A stretch of 64,000 bases of DNA. Origin: Stenopsyche tienmushanensis. Taxonomy: Eukaryota > Arthropoda > Insecta > Trichoptera > Stenopsychidae. The DNA is taken from contig WACJ01000344.1 in the NCBI GenBank assembly GCA_008973525.1, positions 1-64,000 of the forward strand, read 5' to 3'. Position numbers and translations under genes: made by a program. The notes beneath the pieces are model-generated. The model saw nothing but the letters and a program-made list of their open reading frames with translations. It was not told the origin of the DNA and did not search any database. This document shows positions 29,013 to 42,061 of this stretch, piece by piece (position 1 is the stretch's first letter; each line of letters starts with the position of its first letter).

Positions 29013-32000
29013 GTTACAAATGATCATTTTAATAATCCTTAAAGCATTATTAATATATAAATTCAATAATCCGAAATAAAAATGACCTTTCCAAAGACAA
29101 TCGATCGACCAACCAAATTTTCTACGAACGAATGATAATTATTTGAAGCAGCAAGTGACACATAATGTTCATAGAAATGAATATTATCTGTTAATATCTA
29201 GCCTTTTTTGATAAAGTACTGCCTTTTATTTCATCACTAGATCTGAATATCATGGATTTTCATCCAGAATATTTTGGAATTCAATAAAATATATCTTAAT
29301 CAATGTCGTTATTAAGACTGTGACGTGATATTTCAAGCCATCAGATTTAAAATTACAAAAAATTGAAAGAGTCATGTAATTGGTCATGCAATGTTGGATT
29401 AAAATTAGTAACACTTGATATGGCGATCCTTTTGTTTCACTTTATATGTAATGTAATACAATTCAGTCATGTACCAGTGCGCATATGCTTTATCTCAAAA
29501 TGTCAAATTTCAATTTATTCTATCAAATTTCGACACAAACATGCCATCGACTACAAAGTGCGTGCATATTTAAAATTCTTGAAATCCATCGGGGTGGATT
29601 AATAATAAATGTCGACGTGAATCATGCGTATGTATTTTGCATACGATAAAGATTTCATATCAAAAATATTCATCCTCATATAGATGAATTTTTAAAACAT
29701 ACTCTGACATATGATACGGAATAATGTTTTCATATGTGTATTTGCTTTGCTCGCAATACCACCTTGGCGCTTTCGTACGTAGTACATCCGAAAATGTATT
29801 AAAAAAAAGCTCTCCTTGACGCAGGCTTTCAAAACGTACCGGAAATAATTACAAAAGGAAAGCGAGAGCGTCCATAAACGACGCCAGAAGAAAATTCAAA
29901 TAACGACTTGACAGTTTGTTTCTTATTTTAATTGATTAAGTTTTGATGACAAATTGTCGATGTAATAATGTCATTGTTTTGCATGAAGCCGAGCGAATTT
30001 GTTACGGTCGGCTTAAATAATTTTAGGATTATTCGGTATTGATTTGCTGTGTAGTGCTAATGTAATTAATTTAGCGATAACAGTCGTTCGCCGTAATCTA
30101 AATCTTATTCCAAAATATACATGAAATTCGCAAAATTATGCATAATTTTGTATCGAAACTTGTGAAAACAATGCGATGAATTTATATTGCGCCGAAATTT
30201 TATTAAAATATATTGCGATTCAATCGATTAAATATATATAATAATCGGTTAATATGATCTGTTACTATCCGGATTCTTGCTCTATTAGCTCAGTTATGAA
30301 ACTCGTTTTCGCCTAATTCAAATTTGAGATTAACATGTTCTTCATTATATTTTTTTCTATTTAATTATTTTCATATACTTTTCTGTATTTTTTAAAGAAT
30401 TTTCATTAAAAATCTACACTGATTAAATGTGTTTATTAAGCATACATAGCTTATTGATATCTAATAACTTTTGTAATTAAATAAATAATTTATACAATAA
30501 TAAATGAGAATCTAAAGCGTAAGAATATTTACATTGCTATTTAACATGTTATTAAAATTTTATTAAATTTATTTTGTTTAAAGACTAACAATGAAAGAGA
30601 AATTTATTATTAAAACGAATCTCACAGTGTTATTAAATCTCTAAAAGCTGCGTTTGATCTATTCTGAGCTTTTATAAAAGCTCTCGGACGGAAATTTGTT
30701 TTCAATTCTTTTTTGTTGTTATGATTAATAAGCACTTTCATCTGATATTCCAACACTTTATATTCCCAACAGCCTTCAATTGCTTAGTCTAATATTGAAT
30801 GTAAACAAATCAAGCTTTTATTAAAGCACCTACGTACTGAATAAATTTCACGTATCTTATGAAAATCGTGTCTCACATATATTAGTGTATCGAATATGGC
30901 GATTTTGATGTTATACAATTTCACTTTTGACGAAATTTTATGAGAATGATAATGTCGTTTACATCTGAAATTGCAAACAAGTGTATAAGGCGTGCGAGTT
31001 ATTATTACATTATCATTTAATGTACTGAATACGAGCGTCAAAATAATACTTTTTAAAGATGGTTTTATTGAAGGGGTGCTTTTTGATGTTCTATCAGCAT
31101 TTACATAAAATAATTTATTGAATAAATTACGTGGAAAATACTTAAAAATTCAATGCATTAACGAATAATGGAAACAAATTTGAGCAATTGATCCCAAACA
31201 CTAAATTGGCATTTACACTCCGCAAATTCACTTTGGTCCATACGCTATAATAAAAATATCAATTGTCCTTATGATCACATTTATCCAGACAAATAGTCCT
31301 TGACATTTTCTTATCCTATCACACTTGGGAAAGACATAATAATATTTACACTATCTCGATGAAATCCGAATATCCTTCGATTGCGGTCCACTTTTAGCAC
31401 TTTTGCTGTAACACCAGATATAATTTGAGTTTTGACATAGACTTGTGTGGGTTATCTGATAAGTTGTTGTAATCGTTGGGTATTGGACAAGAGTGCGTGT
31501 ACGACAACCACCTGTGGCACGCAACGCGAGCTTACTGAGGAAATTCATGTCCTAGGACCGAGTTGTCAGCAGGAACCCCCATACCGGAAATGTGACACGT
31601 GTAGCACGCTGATAAAATGCCTCAATTTTGCCTTACAAAAATGAGTTTCGGAAGTAGGCCGGAAATTCGTTGGCTAATAAAACTTATCTCAAAAATGAGA
31701 CTTTTAATTGAGATTGAATTCCATCGATGAAATTTAATCTCCTTCCAATTATAAGGAGAAATATCGCACCAAAGCGATTGAGTATTTATCCAATAAATTA
31801 AAACATAATTTCTAAAAGGTTACCTAAAATTGTGCTATTTTTTATCAAATGGCGAAATATTAATATTTATATTACGACTTTAAATTATTTATAAGAATGC
31901 CTTCTATGTTTATGATTGCACTGTAATATATTGATAATGAAACGATATTTTATTGATTCCCTTTAAATCATCTTATAGCTTAGTGTTCAGGAAAATCATC

Positions 32001-32230
32001 CAGATAGTGAGAAGTTATTGGTTCGATTTGAACAAGGAATGAAATAGAAAACCTTCCGACAAAGAACATTAATAATAAATTCAAATTCTAACATGAAAAT
32101 ATTATTGACATCATAGAAAAATTTAATTATAAATTCTCTTAAACATATTATTAATCGACAGACTGTGTTTGCTTATAAACATATGTTATTGTATATTTTC
32201 TAATTAATTACACGCGATAAAAATTGTTAA
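29013..32230. other. unc-13 intron, AT-rich
   Basis: No supportable exon. A GC-richer patch at 31440-31650 has Cys-rich open frames on both strands, but neither has splice sites or a recognised family. Confidence 0.4.
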
Positions 32231-32249
32231 AGAACTATGAAAAATAATA

Positions 32250-32390
32250 TATACAGAGTGTTTTGCACATGGATCGAATTTTTTTTAAGGATAAAGAGAA
32301 TAATTTGCTTCGTTTTACATATAGTTTCTATATTGTTAGTGTCAAGGTGGTCGAAATATAATTTTTTTTTTCAACATTTTAGAAAAACTC
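32250..32390. repeat. dispersed repeat, copy A (GTGTTTTGCACATGG type)
   Basis: The stretch beginning ATATACAGAGTGTTTTGCAC and continuing to CGTTTTACATATAG is related to 57867-57945 (ATATACATAATGTTTTGCAC ... CGTTTCACACATAG). Two copies 25 kb apart suggest an interspersed repeat; its class was not recognised. Confidence 0.45.
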
Positions 32391-35300
32391 TCAAAATTTT
32401 ACTTTTAAAACATCATAACACTTTTGTCTGTGGTCGTAATAATCCAAAATAACTGTTTTTATATTCTGCAAAATAATTCTTTATTGTTTTTTGCATTAAA
32501 ATTCACGTCTTTTGGTTGAGCTTTTAAATTTTAGTTTCATTAATGATTTCAAATTATGTACAGCTTTTCGTCTTCACGACACGTGCTTAATACAATTTCG
32601 CTTTAGCATAATTTTCATTTTGTCGATTTTTTAAAGTTAATTTGGCAATGTACAGCCGCATTGTATTGCAATAGCTTTGTGTGTATAGTTATCGTATTGG
32701 ATCCATTTTTCATCATCTTCTTATTCTCTATGTGCACTCTCTTCCAAGAACTTTGACAGCCAGAAGTCCCATCTTAACTTTGTCGACTGCTATCTAGAAC
32801 AATAATCTATGCAGAGGCAGAGGTTCTTCAGCCATGATATCTTCCACTAGTCCTGACTCCGATGACCTATGATCTTTTCCTGTACCATCAGGCGCAGAAG
32901 GTCTACGCAATCCGTAAAGAAGGTTTCTGCGCTCGCTTTACACGGTTTCGTTTAACACGATGATCACGATGATGAGTGTACTTTTAATATTTGAAAAAAA
33001 AGCAGTGACTGACTATGAGAATACAAGCTCTTTTTCAGGTCATGGTTCGATATGTAAAGACCATCAACAAGTCTTATTTCTATTGAAAAAACTAATATTT
33101 TAATTAATATATAAATACAATATTTTTAATGTTGTAAAAATAAGACAATTTGCATTGGTTTTTTTAAATTTTTCCCACTACAACTAAATAATGTATGCTA
33201 TTTTCATCCATGGAACAAAGATCTTCTATATTTTACATCGACCCTATCATATAAGTAATAGACATTTATCCATTAAAATATGCACAACGTGGTTTTGCCT
33301 TTACCAATATATGCACAAGACTTGATATCCAGATGAGCTTAACATTATTAATATTATAATGGAAGTCAATATTGAAATATTACACTCGCTAGTGAAGTAT
33401 TCAGTATCAATTTAATTATATATTAGCTTCCAAGAAAGTTCAAAAAAATATTCGACACTATCATATGACTATTTAACAATATTCTTAAGATACATGCAAT
33501 AAAAAATAGAGCTAATAATAGGGTGATTGAGTGGTTATATTATATTAATATTTGACAAAAGATAACTCTGTCATATCAACTATAAACGTTCAAAGTTCGA
33601 TAGAAAATGGAAACAATAAAAGCTTCTCAATCTATTGAAATATCCACCAAAACTTATTTAAATCTATCAGTCTTTAAAAACCAAATTAGTAGATGTCTAC
33701 ATAAACTTAATAATTAAAAACACTAACCATTTCTACATATGTGATCATGTCGTTTACCACATAGAAGGATGAAATTATTTATTTATTTAATCAGAATAAA
33801 TAAAACCAAGTCTCGATAATATAAACTCAACATCGACCAAAGAACTAGACTAAAAATAATAAGATGAAGCATTATTTCAGAATAAAGGCTATATTTTTCT
33901 GTTGCTTTTTAGGGATAAATCAATATTATTTTGGCTTATACAAACATTTAACGTCGTGATTCTGTATAATATATTTTTGGGTAGCATAATATGGACCTTT
34001 TGAAAAATGCTCATGTTTGTTGCTTTCATTTAATTCAACCTGATATTCTATCTTATATATTTCAATTAAATTTTCTAGAACGAAATGTACATATTTGATA
34101 ATTCATATTAATTCGTATATTCGACCTAGAACGGCAAAATCACGTAACCCTTTTGAAAATCCTGACAAAACTCGCACCGTCAAAATTGTAACTTTTAATC
34201 TTTTATTTGTGCATTGGCTCGAAAATACCCTTGTCAATGATAATAGGCTAGAAACTCACTTCCCGAGTGAAAGTTTTTCGGATCATTTCATACAATATAA
34301 GCAAAATTCTAACGAAATTGTATGAAAAATTATTGACCTATGTAAATTTATTTGAATAACAATCGTAAATATGGTTGTATCATTGAAATATATTCATGAA
34401 TCCTTATCACTGTGTCAATTTGCAAATCGGCTTAAATGTTACGATTGAGTTGACAAATACGGTGTTAATATTATTATATCAATTAATCAATCGAAATTAC
34501 TAAAAGATGAATAAGAATAAAAGTGCAAATTTAATTTACAGTATAGTTTCATATTAACATTTTTTAATGATCGAGTAAATTTATCCGAATCCGAATAATT
34601 TAGCATTAAAAATAAAATAAGCGATATTTTTCTAGATCTCGAAAGTGTGTATTAATAAAAAAATATCTGGATTGATGTTTGATAATTCTATAAATATTTT
34701 AAAGTGCGTTTGTATTGATATTTTAGTAGTATAGCAGGTTTGTGAGCTTTATGGCCTTTCATGTGTTTAAGCCCAAAGCTCAAAGATTATATTCAGACGT
34801 TTCCTAATTTTATGCCTCAGTATATGGGTCAAGGATCAATTAGGTTTAATAGTCACGCATAAGAACAATAACTTAGTGTTAATGTTGCAACCAGAAGAAT
34901 TATTATATTTTATATGAGCCGAGCATACATATTAAGCAAACTTACAGAAAGGAACGTTTTTAATCACATTGACGTTCGCAGAATTTGCTAACGTCGCATT
35001 TAATTTCATAATCTGTCGAGCTTATCCAGGATATTCCGAAAGGATTTTATTTAAATAATGCGAAAAAACTCCCCGCAGTGTAAAATTAATTAGATTTATC
35101 GATTTAATTCGAGTGTTTTAATTAATTCTCAGGATGAAGTGCTTAAAGAGTTGCGATGGAAAACTCGTCAATGTGATATTCGAAAATTTTCTCTGTGCAT
35201 TTTTTATCTTCTGCGGTTATTTGTTATACTTTGTATTTATTTTGCAAAATATTTTAAATTGTACGAAGCAATTATGCGGAAGATTTTCACCACTCAACCA

Positions 35301-38300
35301 GCTACGACCATAATTGTTTTTAAGGGTCGATTTTTTTCTTAAGCAACAATTATTCAACACTTCAAGAACATATTCATTTAAAATAACTAATTATTTCATT
35401 GGAAATTTACTCAAAAAAATATACCAAATATTAAACTATATGGCGAAATTTTATACCGAAAAGAATATATTCTATAATTACTCTGGCTATCTGATGAAAA
35501 AAATACATTTATGTAATTATAATACGATTCCGACTGCAAAGTGTAAGCTTTAATGATGTATTCACAAGTCGTTGCTATTAAAAATAATCTAAATTTACTC
35601 AATTTATATTCAAAGCGAACTCAAGTCTTCTGCTAATCCATTAGCATACGACCAGATTTATGGTTATACGAACATTCCACCACTTCAATAAAATTGAAGA
35701 GCTTTACACTTCAAAAATGTTGTCACAAAGCAACCTCGTATTTTATATTCATTTATTCAAATATTTTTATATTTCTTGGATGATTTCCAAAACATACTCC
35801 AACTGAATGTATCAATAAAATTGTAAAAATAAGGCTTTCGATATTATTTTAATAAGAAATTACGTTTTTAATTAATAATCACCAAGAATATCCTTATAAA
35901 CGAATCAAATTTAATATATCAATCGTGCTTTCAAAAATTTAAATCGATTGATCTAACTCTGTAGGATTATTACATATCAGGATGACCCTCAAATTTGAAT
36001 GTTGACCTGCAGAAATTTTTGGCAGGAACAGATTATCATTAAACTATTAAGAACTTTCATGATTTAAAAAAAATATATTAATGTGGTGAACTCTCTCAAA
36101 ATAAATGGAAGACCGAATATGATTTTCTATTATTTTAAAAAATAAATCTTAACTCTGCATACCAAAGAGTGAAAAAATATTCCAAAAATCAAACACTAAT
36201 TCAAATTCTTGAACAAAGATAAATAGGCTATCCAATAATTTAAGTTTTTACCATTAATTTTTCAAGATCAATTACCAGCAGTGAATCTAAGAAATTGGCA
36301 TCAATAATGGCTGAGTTATATTTTTATAATATCATCCATCGAAATATTGTGCTAAACAATAATCATTGATAAAATATGAACCAATAAACGAAGAAAAACT
36401 CGTAAATGAACCAAGATCTTTTTCTCTATGTTTTTTTTTTTGTTTATTAGAAGAAAAAAATTAAGAAAGACAGAGAAATTACTAAGAAAAAGGATATTTA
36501 ATGTCTTATTAAATTATTTTTGTATTGATCGAAAATAATACATTGGTATTGTGCGTGTATAAAATAACGCATTTTTTTCTTAAATCTCCTTCATATATTT
36601 TTTAACTAATTAAATTATTATTCTTTTAATACAAATCGTTTTTGAACTTTTTTGAAATGTGTATATTTTTTAGCGTTATATGATTTCATTGTATATTTTT
36701 CGCAAAGGCTGCAAACGTAAATTCTCCATTTTTTATAATTGAATTAAATCTCCTATCTCACGATGCTTTTCTTACTCTTGCTAAATAAGATTCTGCGCCT
36801 TTTTATATACGCCTAAGAAATTTGCCGTCACATTTTTGAATGAAACATTTTAGTTACGCCGAGTATTCAGTTACAGCATACGTTAATTCGTACGATTAGA
36901 AACTAATTGCTTTGTGAAATTTCGAAGAGATAATGCAATAAGGTCGATAGGAATTGCATCCGAATGTCCCACTTATTAAATCTTGAATTATACACAATTA
37001 AAATCAAGTTTACGTTTATCGTCGCGTTTCCTGATAATTCGTTATAGTTGTGTAAAAAGTGCAAGTTATGCGGGTTTACACTAATTATATAGTCGTTACC
37101 TTGCAATCATACAAGTCAATCACCTTGCAACTGGGCCAATGTTATATGTTATCTGAGGTCACTTGTGCTATCGAGCAAAAAGGATATTGTGTACATTTTG
37201 CAACATGGACGAGGAAGGATTAAAAATGAACGATTTTTTTGTATTGCAGAAGATTGTACTACCAAGAACATGCCAATAAACGTATAATCTCTAGATCAAG
37301 CCCACATAAGAAAGGTATCGGGTACAAAAGAACATTAGGAGATCAAAAAATAGATCAAAATTTTAGCTGCTGTAACAAAAAGGATGTTGAGTAAATTGGA
37401 TATCTAAAAAATCTTTTTTTTTATAATATAAGGTTTTTAAATGAAACAGTGATGGGATTTTTTTATAGATGAGAGATGTGATGTTCGAATTGAATATTTA
37501 TTCCTATGCATTTGAGAGGCGATAATGGATGCTTATATTACATTACATTGAACTCTAATATTTAAAAGCAGTACAAATTGGCAAATAGATGCTTCAGCTC
37601 TCTGTTATTTCATTAAAGAAGTGTAAATTATTACATAACATCTTAATACTACTATAACATTTTCTTTTCAGAAATTAATCTGTGTTCAAAGATTGCGGCT
37701 TCGGAGTTACTCTAAACTTGACAATTATGGGAATAGGATTATTAAATTAATTTTTTTTGAAACTATATAGCAATAACCATTCGTAAAAAGGTTTTTTAGA
37801 GAGAGTGTGAAGTTATTTAAATTGGTAAGAAATTATAAAAAATCTAATATTTTCATCAACTACTTAAAATATATGATCGATGATAATCAAGCGAATTAAC
37901 AAGTCTCGATCTATTGTTGCAGAGAAATGAAAGACCGCTTAATCGCTTGATGAATATCAAACTCTGATAGAATAATTGAAAAGACTTTGCCACGCTCGAG
38001 ATCGAGCTTAGGTCAACAGTTATAATGAACTCTGTTTAAATAGAAAGCTGCATGTGTTTCCATTAGGAATTAAAAAAGGATTGCAAAGATGAATGAGATA
38101 TGAATGGGGTGAGTGCTCTAATAAATCGAAGATGCAACTGGGCGACTGTTTTATAAAATAGCACCCAAATAATTACAACATAGCATAATGTTTTTTTTAA
38201 TTGTAGAAATGTAAGATACTAAGCCGTTTGAAATTCGTATAATTATCTCAAGATGCTGGTTTGTTCATGCAAAAAAGTTATTGAGTGCAAAGGGTAACTG

Positions 38301-38721
38301 TTTAAGATTGACACTCAAGATTGATTATTAACAATATAACCTTCCAACAAATTAATTTCCGCCTTTTCAGTCTTGCTATTGTTGTTTTCACACAATTTTT
38401 CTAAAGCTAATACGTTTAAATTTGCGTGAGGTCAGTGAATATTATTTCGATTAACTTCCGATGATGAGGGTGTGACATTCAATTTGTACGACCGCATAAC
38501 ATTGATACACAAACAACGGGTTCATGACCAACTTGGCAATAATAAAGGACGATACAGAACGCCAATTAAATATTCTATCCACAAAATATGGGCGTAAGAA
38601 GATAAGAAAACTTATTCTACGAATCACTAATTTAAAGCGCTTCGAGTTCATGAGTTTCCACAAAATGACATTGAATCAAACGCCAACAAATTTAAAAAGG
38701 ATTGGACAAATTAATACTTAC
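32391..38721. other. unc-13 intron, AT-rich
   Basis: This is intron downstream of E14 on the minus strand. No exon recognised. GC-richer patches at 32700-32960, 34960-35300 and 36700-37150 are unassigned. Confidence 0.45.
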
Positions 38722-38858
38722 GTTTATCTTCCTGAAGGCCCACAACCATCGTCCTCTGGCATCAACCGGACACCTGTCAGCCTCTTCGTCTTCAAACGAC
38801 ACGCTTTTTGCCTTTTCTTCCGATCCAGATCCTATGAGACTTCCTATTTCAGCTTCAC
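38722..38858 (-). CDS. unc-13: unc-13 exon E14 with calmodulin-site-like helix
   Basis: This 137-nt exon follows E13 in phase (Gly completed) and reads EAEIGSLIGSGSEEKAKS, then VSFEDEEADRCPVDARGR and WLWAFRKIN. The acceptor is AATTAATTCAG and the donor is AAC|GTAAGT (full consensus), ending in phase 0. The last 12 residues, ARGRWLWAFRKI, line up by pattern with the AKANWLRAFNKV segment of Munc13-1, an established calmodulin-binding helix with a Trp anchor. The preceding acidic stretch is also typical of that position. This is the last exon of the long form seen in the window; the next shared exon must lie further left. Confidence 0.84.
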
Positions 38859-40754
38859 CTGAATTAATTCAAGACAAAAACACAATGAGCACATCATATT
38901 TTATGTCTCAAGTGACAAGCCCTGGACATAATATTTTGTACATTTGTCGGCTCATTATCCAAAAAAAAACATACGAAAAACTCAAATAATGACATTTTTT
39001 CTATAATGAAGATGAATGATAGATAATTACAATCATCTGAACTGCTACACATTTTTTTGCTGTTAAACACTATTCATTGCTACTTTCGCTATAATCAAAA
39101 CCGAACTAAATCAAAATTATACACGAGCAACATGTTACAATACGTACGTTTCTATTTATATTTGGATCGGTTTGATAAAGACTAAACCCTAACCGCAGGC
39201 AGCAGTCTTAACAACAATAAATATTAAGTTATACGATCAACTACATAGGAAAATATTTCATATAACTACTTCAAAAACTCGTTGAAATGACATTTGTCCG
39301 AAATCATATCTTGGATATTATAACAAAATAATTAAGATAATGCTAATGATATGATATAATAATAATATATTTTTAAATTGATGATTTGTCGACTATTTAT
39401 AACGTGCTTCGCTGACCACTCGGATTGATCCAAAGTGCCACTTGTGGCTCGCACACCACGAGATTGTCATCCTTGATATGACGATACTTTATCAATGACA
39501 TATGACAGCTATTAGTTGGAATTTATAATTTTTTACCATTTATAGGTTCATTTAAAAATCCTTAAAAAATATTTTAAAATCTATCGAATATTTTATTTCA
39601 TTTTAATATTTCAAATTAATTTAATATTTTGCAAGTATTTAAAGAAAATAATAATGTTAGGTAAGTGATTTGAATCTTAAGTAATAATAAAATTCGAGAT
39701 GAAGTAAAATAAATTAATTCCGAATTCAGTTTTGTAATTTCTAGTGGAAATATAACAAAATTATTAATTTTTAGATAAAATTTTGTGATTATTATAAATA
39801 TAAAAAATCTAAAAAGATGCAGTAATTTTAAAGTAATTACCTAACAAAAATCTCATAAGAGTTTCAATGTCTAAAATGCTTTACAACATTTTGCAAAACC
39901 ACTTACAAAAATCGTTTGCCTGAAAAACAACTTGCATTTTCTAAAATATCTTAACGTTTTGTATACTTTGTTTTAAAATTTCGTAATGGTAGAATTTGTG
40001 AAAAAAAACTGTGGCTTGTTCCAATAATAAAAATAGAAATGTGTTTAGTTGAAATCATTCCACTTTCTTTTTATTTCTTTACTTTGAGACTGCTACTAGA
40101 GAGATTATAAATAACAATTTTTAGGGAAAAGTCGATTGTTGACAAGAAATTTGAGTAGTGAGTAATAAAAGAGACCCTCTAAAAATTCTATTTCAGGTAA
40201 GCTGACATTTGTATGCCATCTTGACTCGAAAACGGATTATTTTGTGCAAGTTTTAATCAGTTAGAATTAGTTTCCAATTATAGTTTTAATAATACCTAAA
40301 TTTAATATTATCGACATCTGTATTTAACATGCTAAATAAATACATTTAAGTAAAAATAAAGATAAACATGTTTTTTTGTATGCATATTGATTAAACGCGC
40401 AGATTTGTGCGCACGGTAATAATAGAGTTTATAAAAATTATGTTCGCTGTACTGCGATAAATATATTTTATGGTACATATTTAAATTATCTAAGATATTA
40501 TCTCAGATGATTCAATGCAAGGGGAGTGTATTACGTGTTATAAACTTCAGTCATTAGGAAATCATCATCTATTTTACCATAGAAGTAAATATACATAAGT
40601 TAACTTTAAACGTGTTCAGAATGCTGCTAATTTAAAGATAAAAGTCCTTGTTGAAGGATACATTTTTATTCGTTACATTGTGGATGACGATATACTATTT
40701 TGGTGATTTTTTATGTGGATTACGTTGTATTTAAACACAAAAAATGATTAATAC
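38859..40754. other. unc-13 intron between E13 and E14
   Basis: AT-rich 1.9-kb intron with proper donor (GAG|GTATTA) and acceptor (AATTCAG). Nothing else seen. Confidence 0.7.
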
Positions 40755-41564
40755 CTCTAAAATCTTGCGGTGCTCTTATGTCTGGAGGTGGACTGCCAGT
40801 TGGCTCAGGAAGCATCTCTTGCAATCCCGGCACAAGTGGTTCCACATCAATATTTTCATTGTAGGTGACCTCCATCGACGTCTTCCTCGATCCGAGAGGA
40901 GACATCGGTTTTGGTCTATAAGGCTCCACCAGCGAATTCTCCAAGCCTCTACCTCTACTTCGCATGTCTTCGTCGTCGATAGAACCCGAAATCGGCTCAA
41001 GCCTATCGACATGTATAACTGATACTGGAGAATCGTGACTCGTTTTACCATAATCTGAACTAACACCGTTCAATGCGTCTAAGTCATCAGGTCCGTAACT
41101 ATCTATAGAGTTCTGATTTTGTAAATATCCTCGATCAGGTAACGAGTCTTGTTTTCTAAGGTAGTCCCTACCGGACGGGTCCTCATCTTGTACATTATAA
41201 TCTAAAGAGTCTTGCTTAACTAAATCTCTATCCATAGAGTTATTATAACCGTAATCATCGTTCGCTTCACTCACTGAAATATCCGTTGGATGCACATAGT
41301 TATTCATAGGCACTGAGTCTTTTTTAACTTGAGGGTATTGGAGATAAGAATCACTTTCTGTCACTGAAACTTGCTGATGCAATGGAGGTCTCGTTATTGA
41401 CGACTGTGAGGTGACAGGAGCTGGAGTTGGTGCTGAAACGGGAGCAGTTGGTGCTTTCGGAGTTACGGAAGAAAGAAACCCTCCAAGCTTTTGAGCACCA
41501 CTGGCCATCAGGCGCCCGAATGTTTGAGCAGCCACAGCAGCCACGACAGGCGCTCCAGCAATAC
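40755..41564 (-). CDS. unc-13: unc-13 exon E13 (long linker with QDSL-type repeats)
   Basis: This 810-nt exon has a 269-residue body. It starts with a small-residue, possibly helical segment (GIAGAPVVAAVAAQTFGRLM, ASGAQKLGGFLSSVTPK), then a Pro/Ala/Ser linker. Next come diverged repeats around Q-D/N-S: DLVKQDSLDY, YLRKQDSLPDRGY and YLQNQNSIDSY. After the acidic DDLDALNGVSSDYGKTS it ends with a Pro-rich acidic tail (VPGLQEMLPEPTGSPPPD) and PQDFR at donor GAG|GTATTA. The acceptor is TTGTTGAAG. An internal ATG could mimic a start, but the open frame and the phase continue upstream to the acceptor. Confidence 0.86.
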
Positions 41565-41906
41565 CTTCAACAAAAATATTATAGATATAATTTTTTTAAA
41601 ATAAGCATCAATACTATTGATATGTGTTTTCTGTTCAAACCACTTCACACTTCTAATTTTATAAACGCAAAACGCATACACTATTTCAGCATTATCTATC
41701 CTATAAAAATATTTCAGTTGTTATGTCAATGTTACTCATTGTGATTTTTCTGCGTACTTTTAATAGTACAATGATAAGCTTTTATCATCAAACATACCTG
41801 ATGGCTTTCACGGCCAACATATTATCACTCATTATTGTATTTACTATTGTTTTAAATATAATTATAGATAGTAGATTTATGTTATAATAAACTGGAAAAT
41901 CATAAC

Positions 41907-42061
41907 CTATGGATGGCGTTGATGTAGTGGGCTGAGAAGTTGGAAGGCTTTTTGGAACATCGGTGGTAAATTTCATCCCCGATGTAACAGGAACTGAAGT
42001 TTGAGGTTCTTGCGGTATCCATTGTGAAGTGCTATAAGGAACCCGATTGTCCGATATGTAA
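41907..42061 (-). CDS. unc-13: unc-13 exon E12
   Basis: This 155-nt exon completes an Asn codon from E11 and reads YISDNRVPYSTSQWIPQEP, then QTSVPVTSGMKFTTDVPK and SLPTSQPTTSTPSI. The acceptor is TTTCCAG and the donor is TAG|GTTATG. It is a Ser/Thr/Pro linker. A 1.2-kb intron separates it from E11 and a 0.34-kb intron from E13. Confidence 0.83.

Noticed and set aside
31351..31644. Cys-rich open frames on both strands
   Set aside because: The pattern hints at a Cys-rich domain but does not fit a thrombospondin or inhibitor repeat, and no convincing splice sites frame it.
38524..38989. Plus-strand open frames of 112 and 95 codons
   Set aside because: They overlap unc-13 exon E14 in antisense; splice phases and the Munc13-like helix support the minus strand.
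40720..41544. Reading exon E13 as a stand-alone 274-codon gene starting at its internal ATG
   Set aside because: The frame is open upstream to an acceptor and the phases match E12 and E14, so it is an internal exon.
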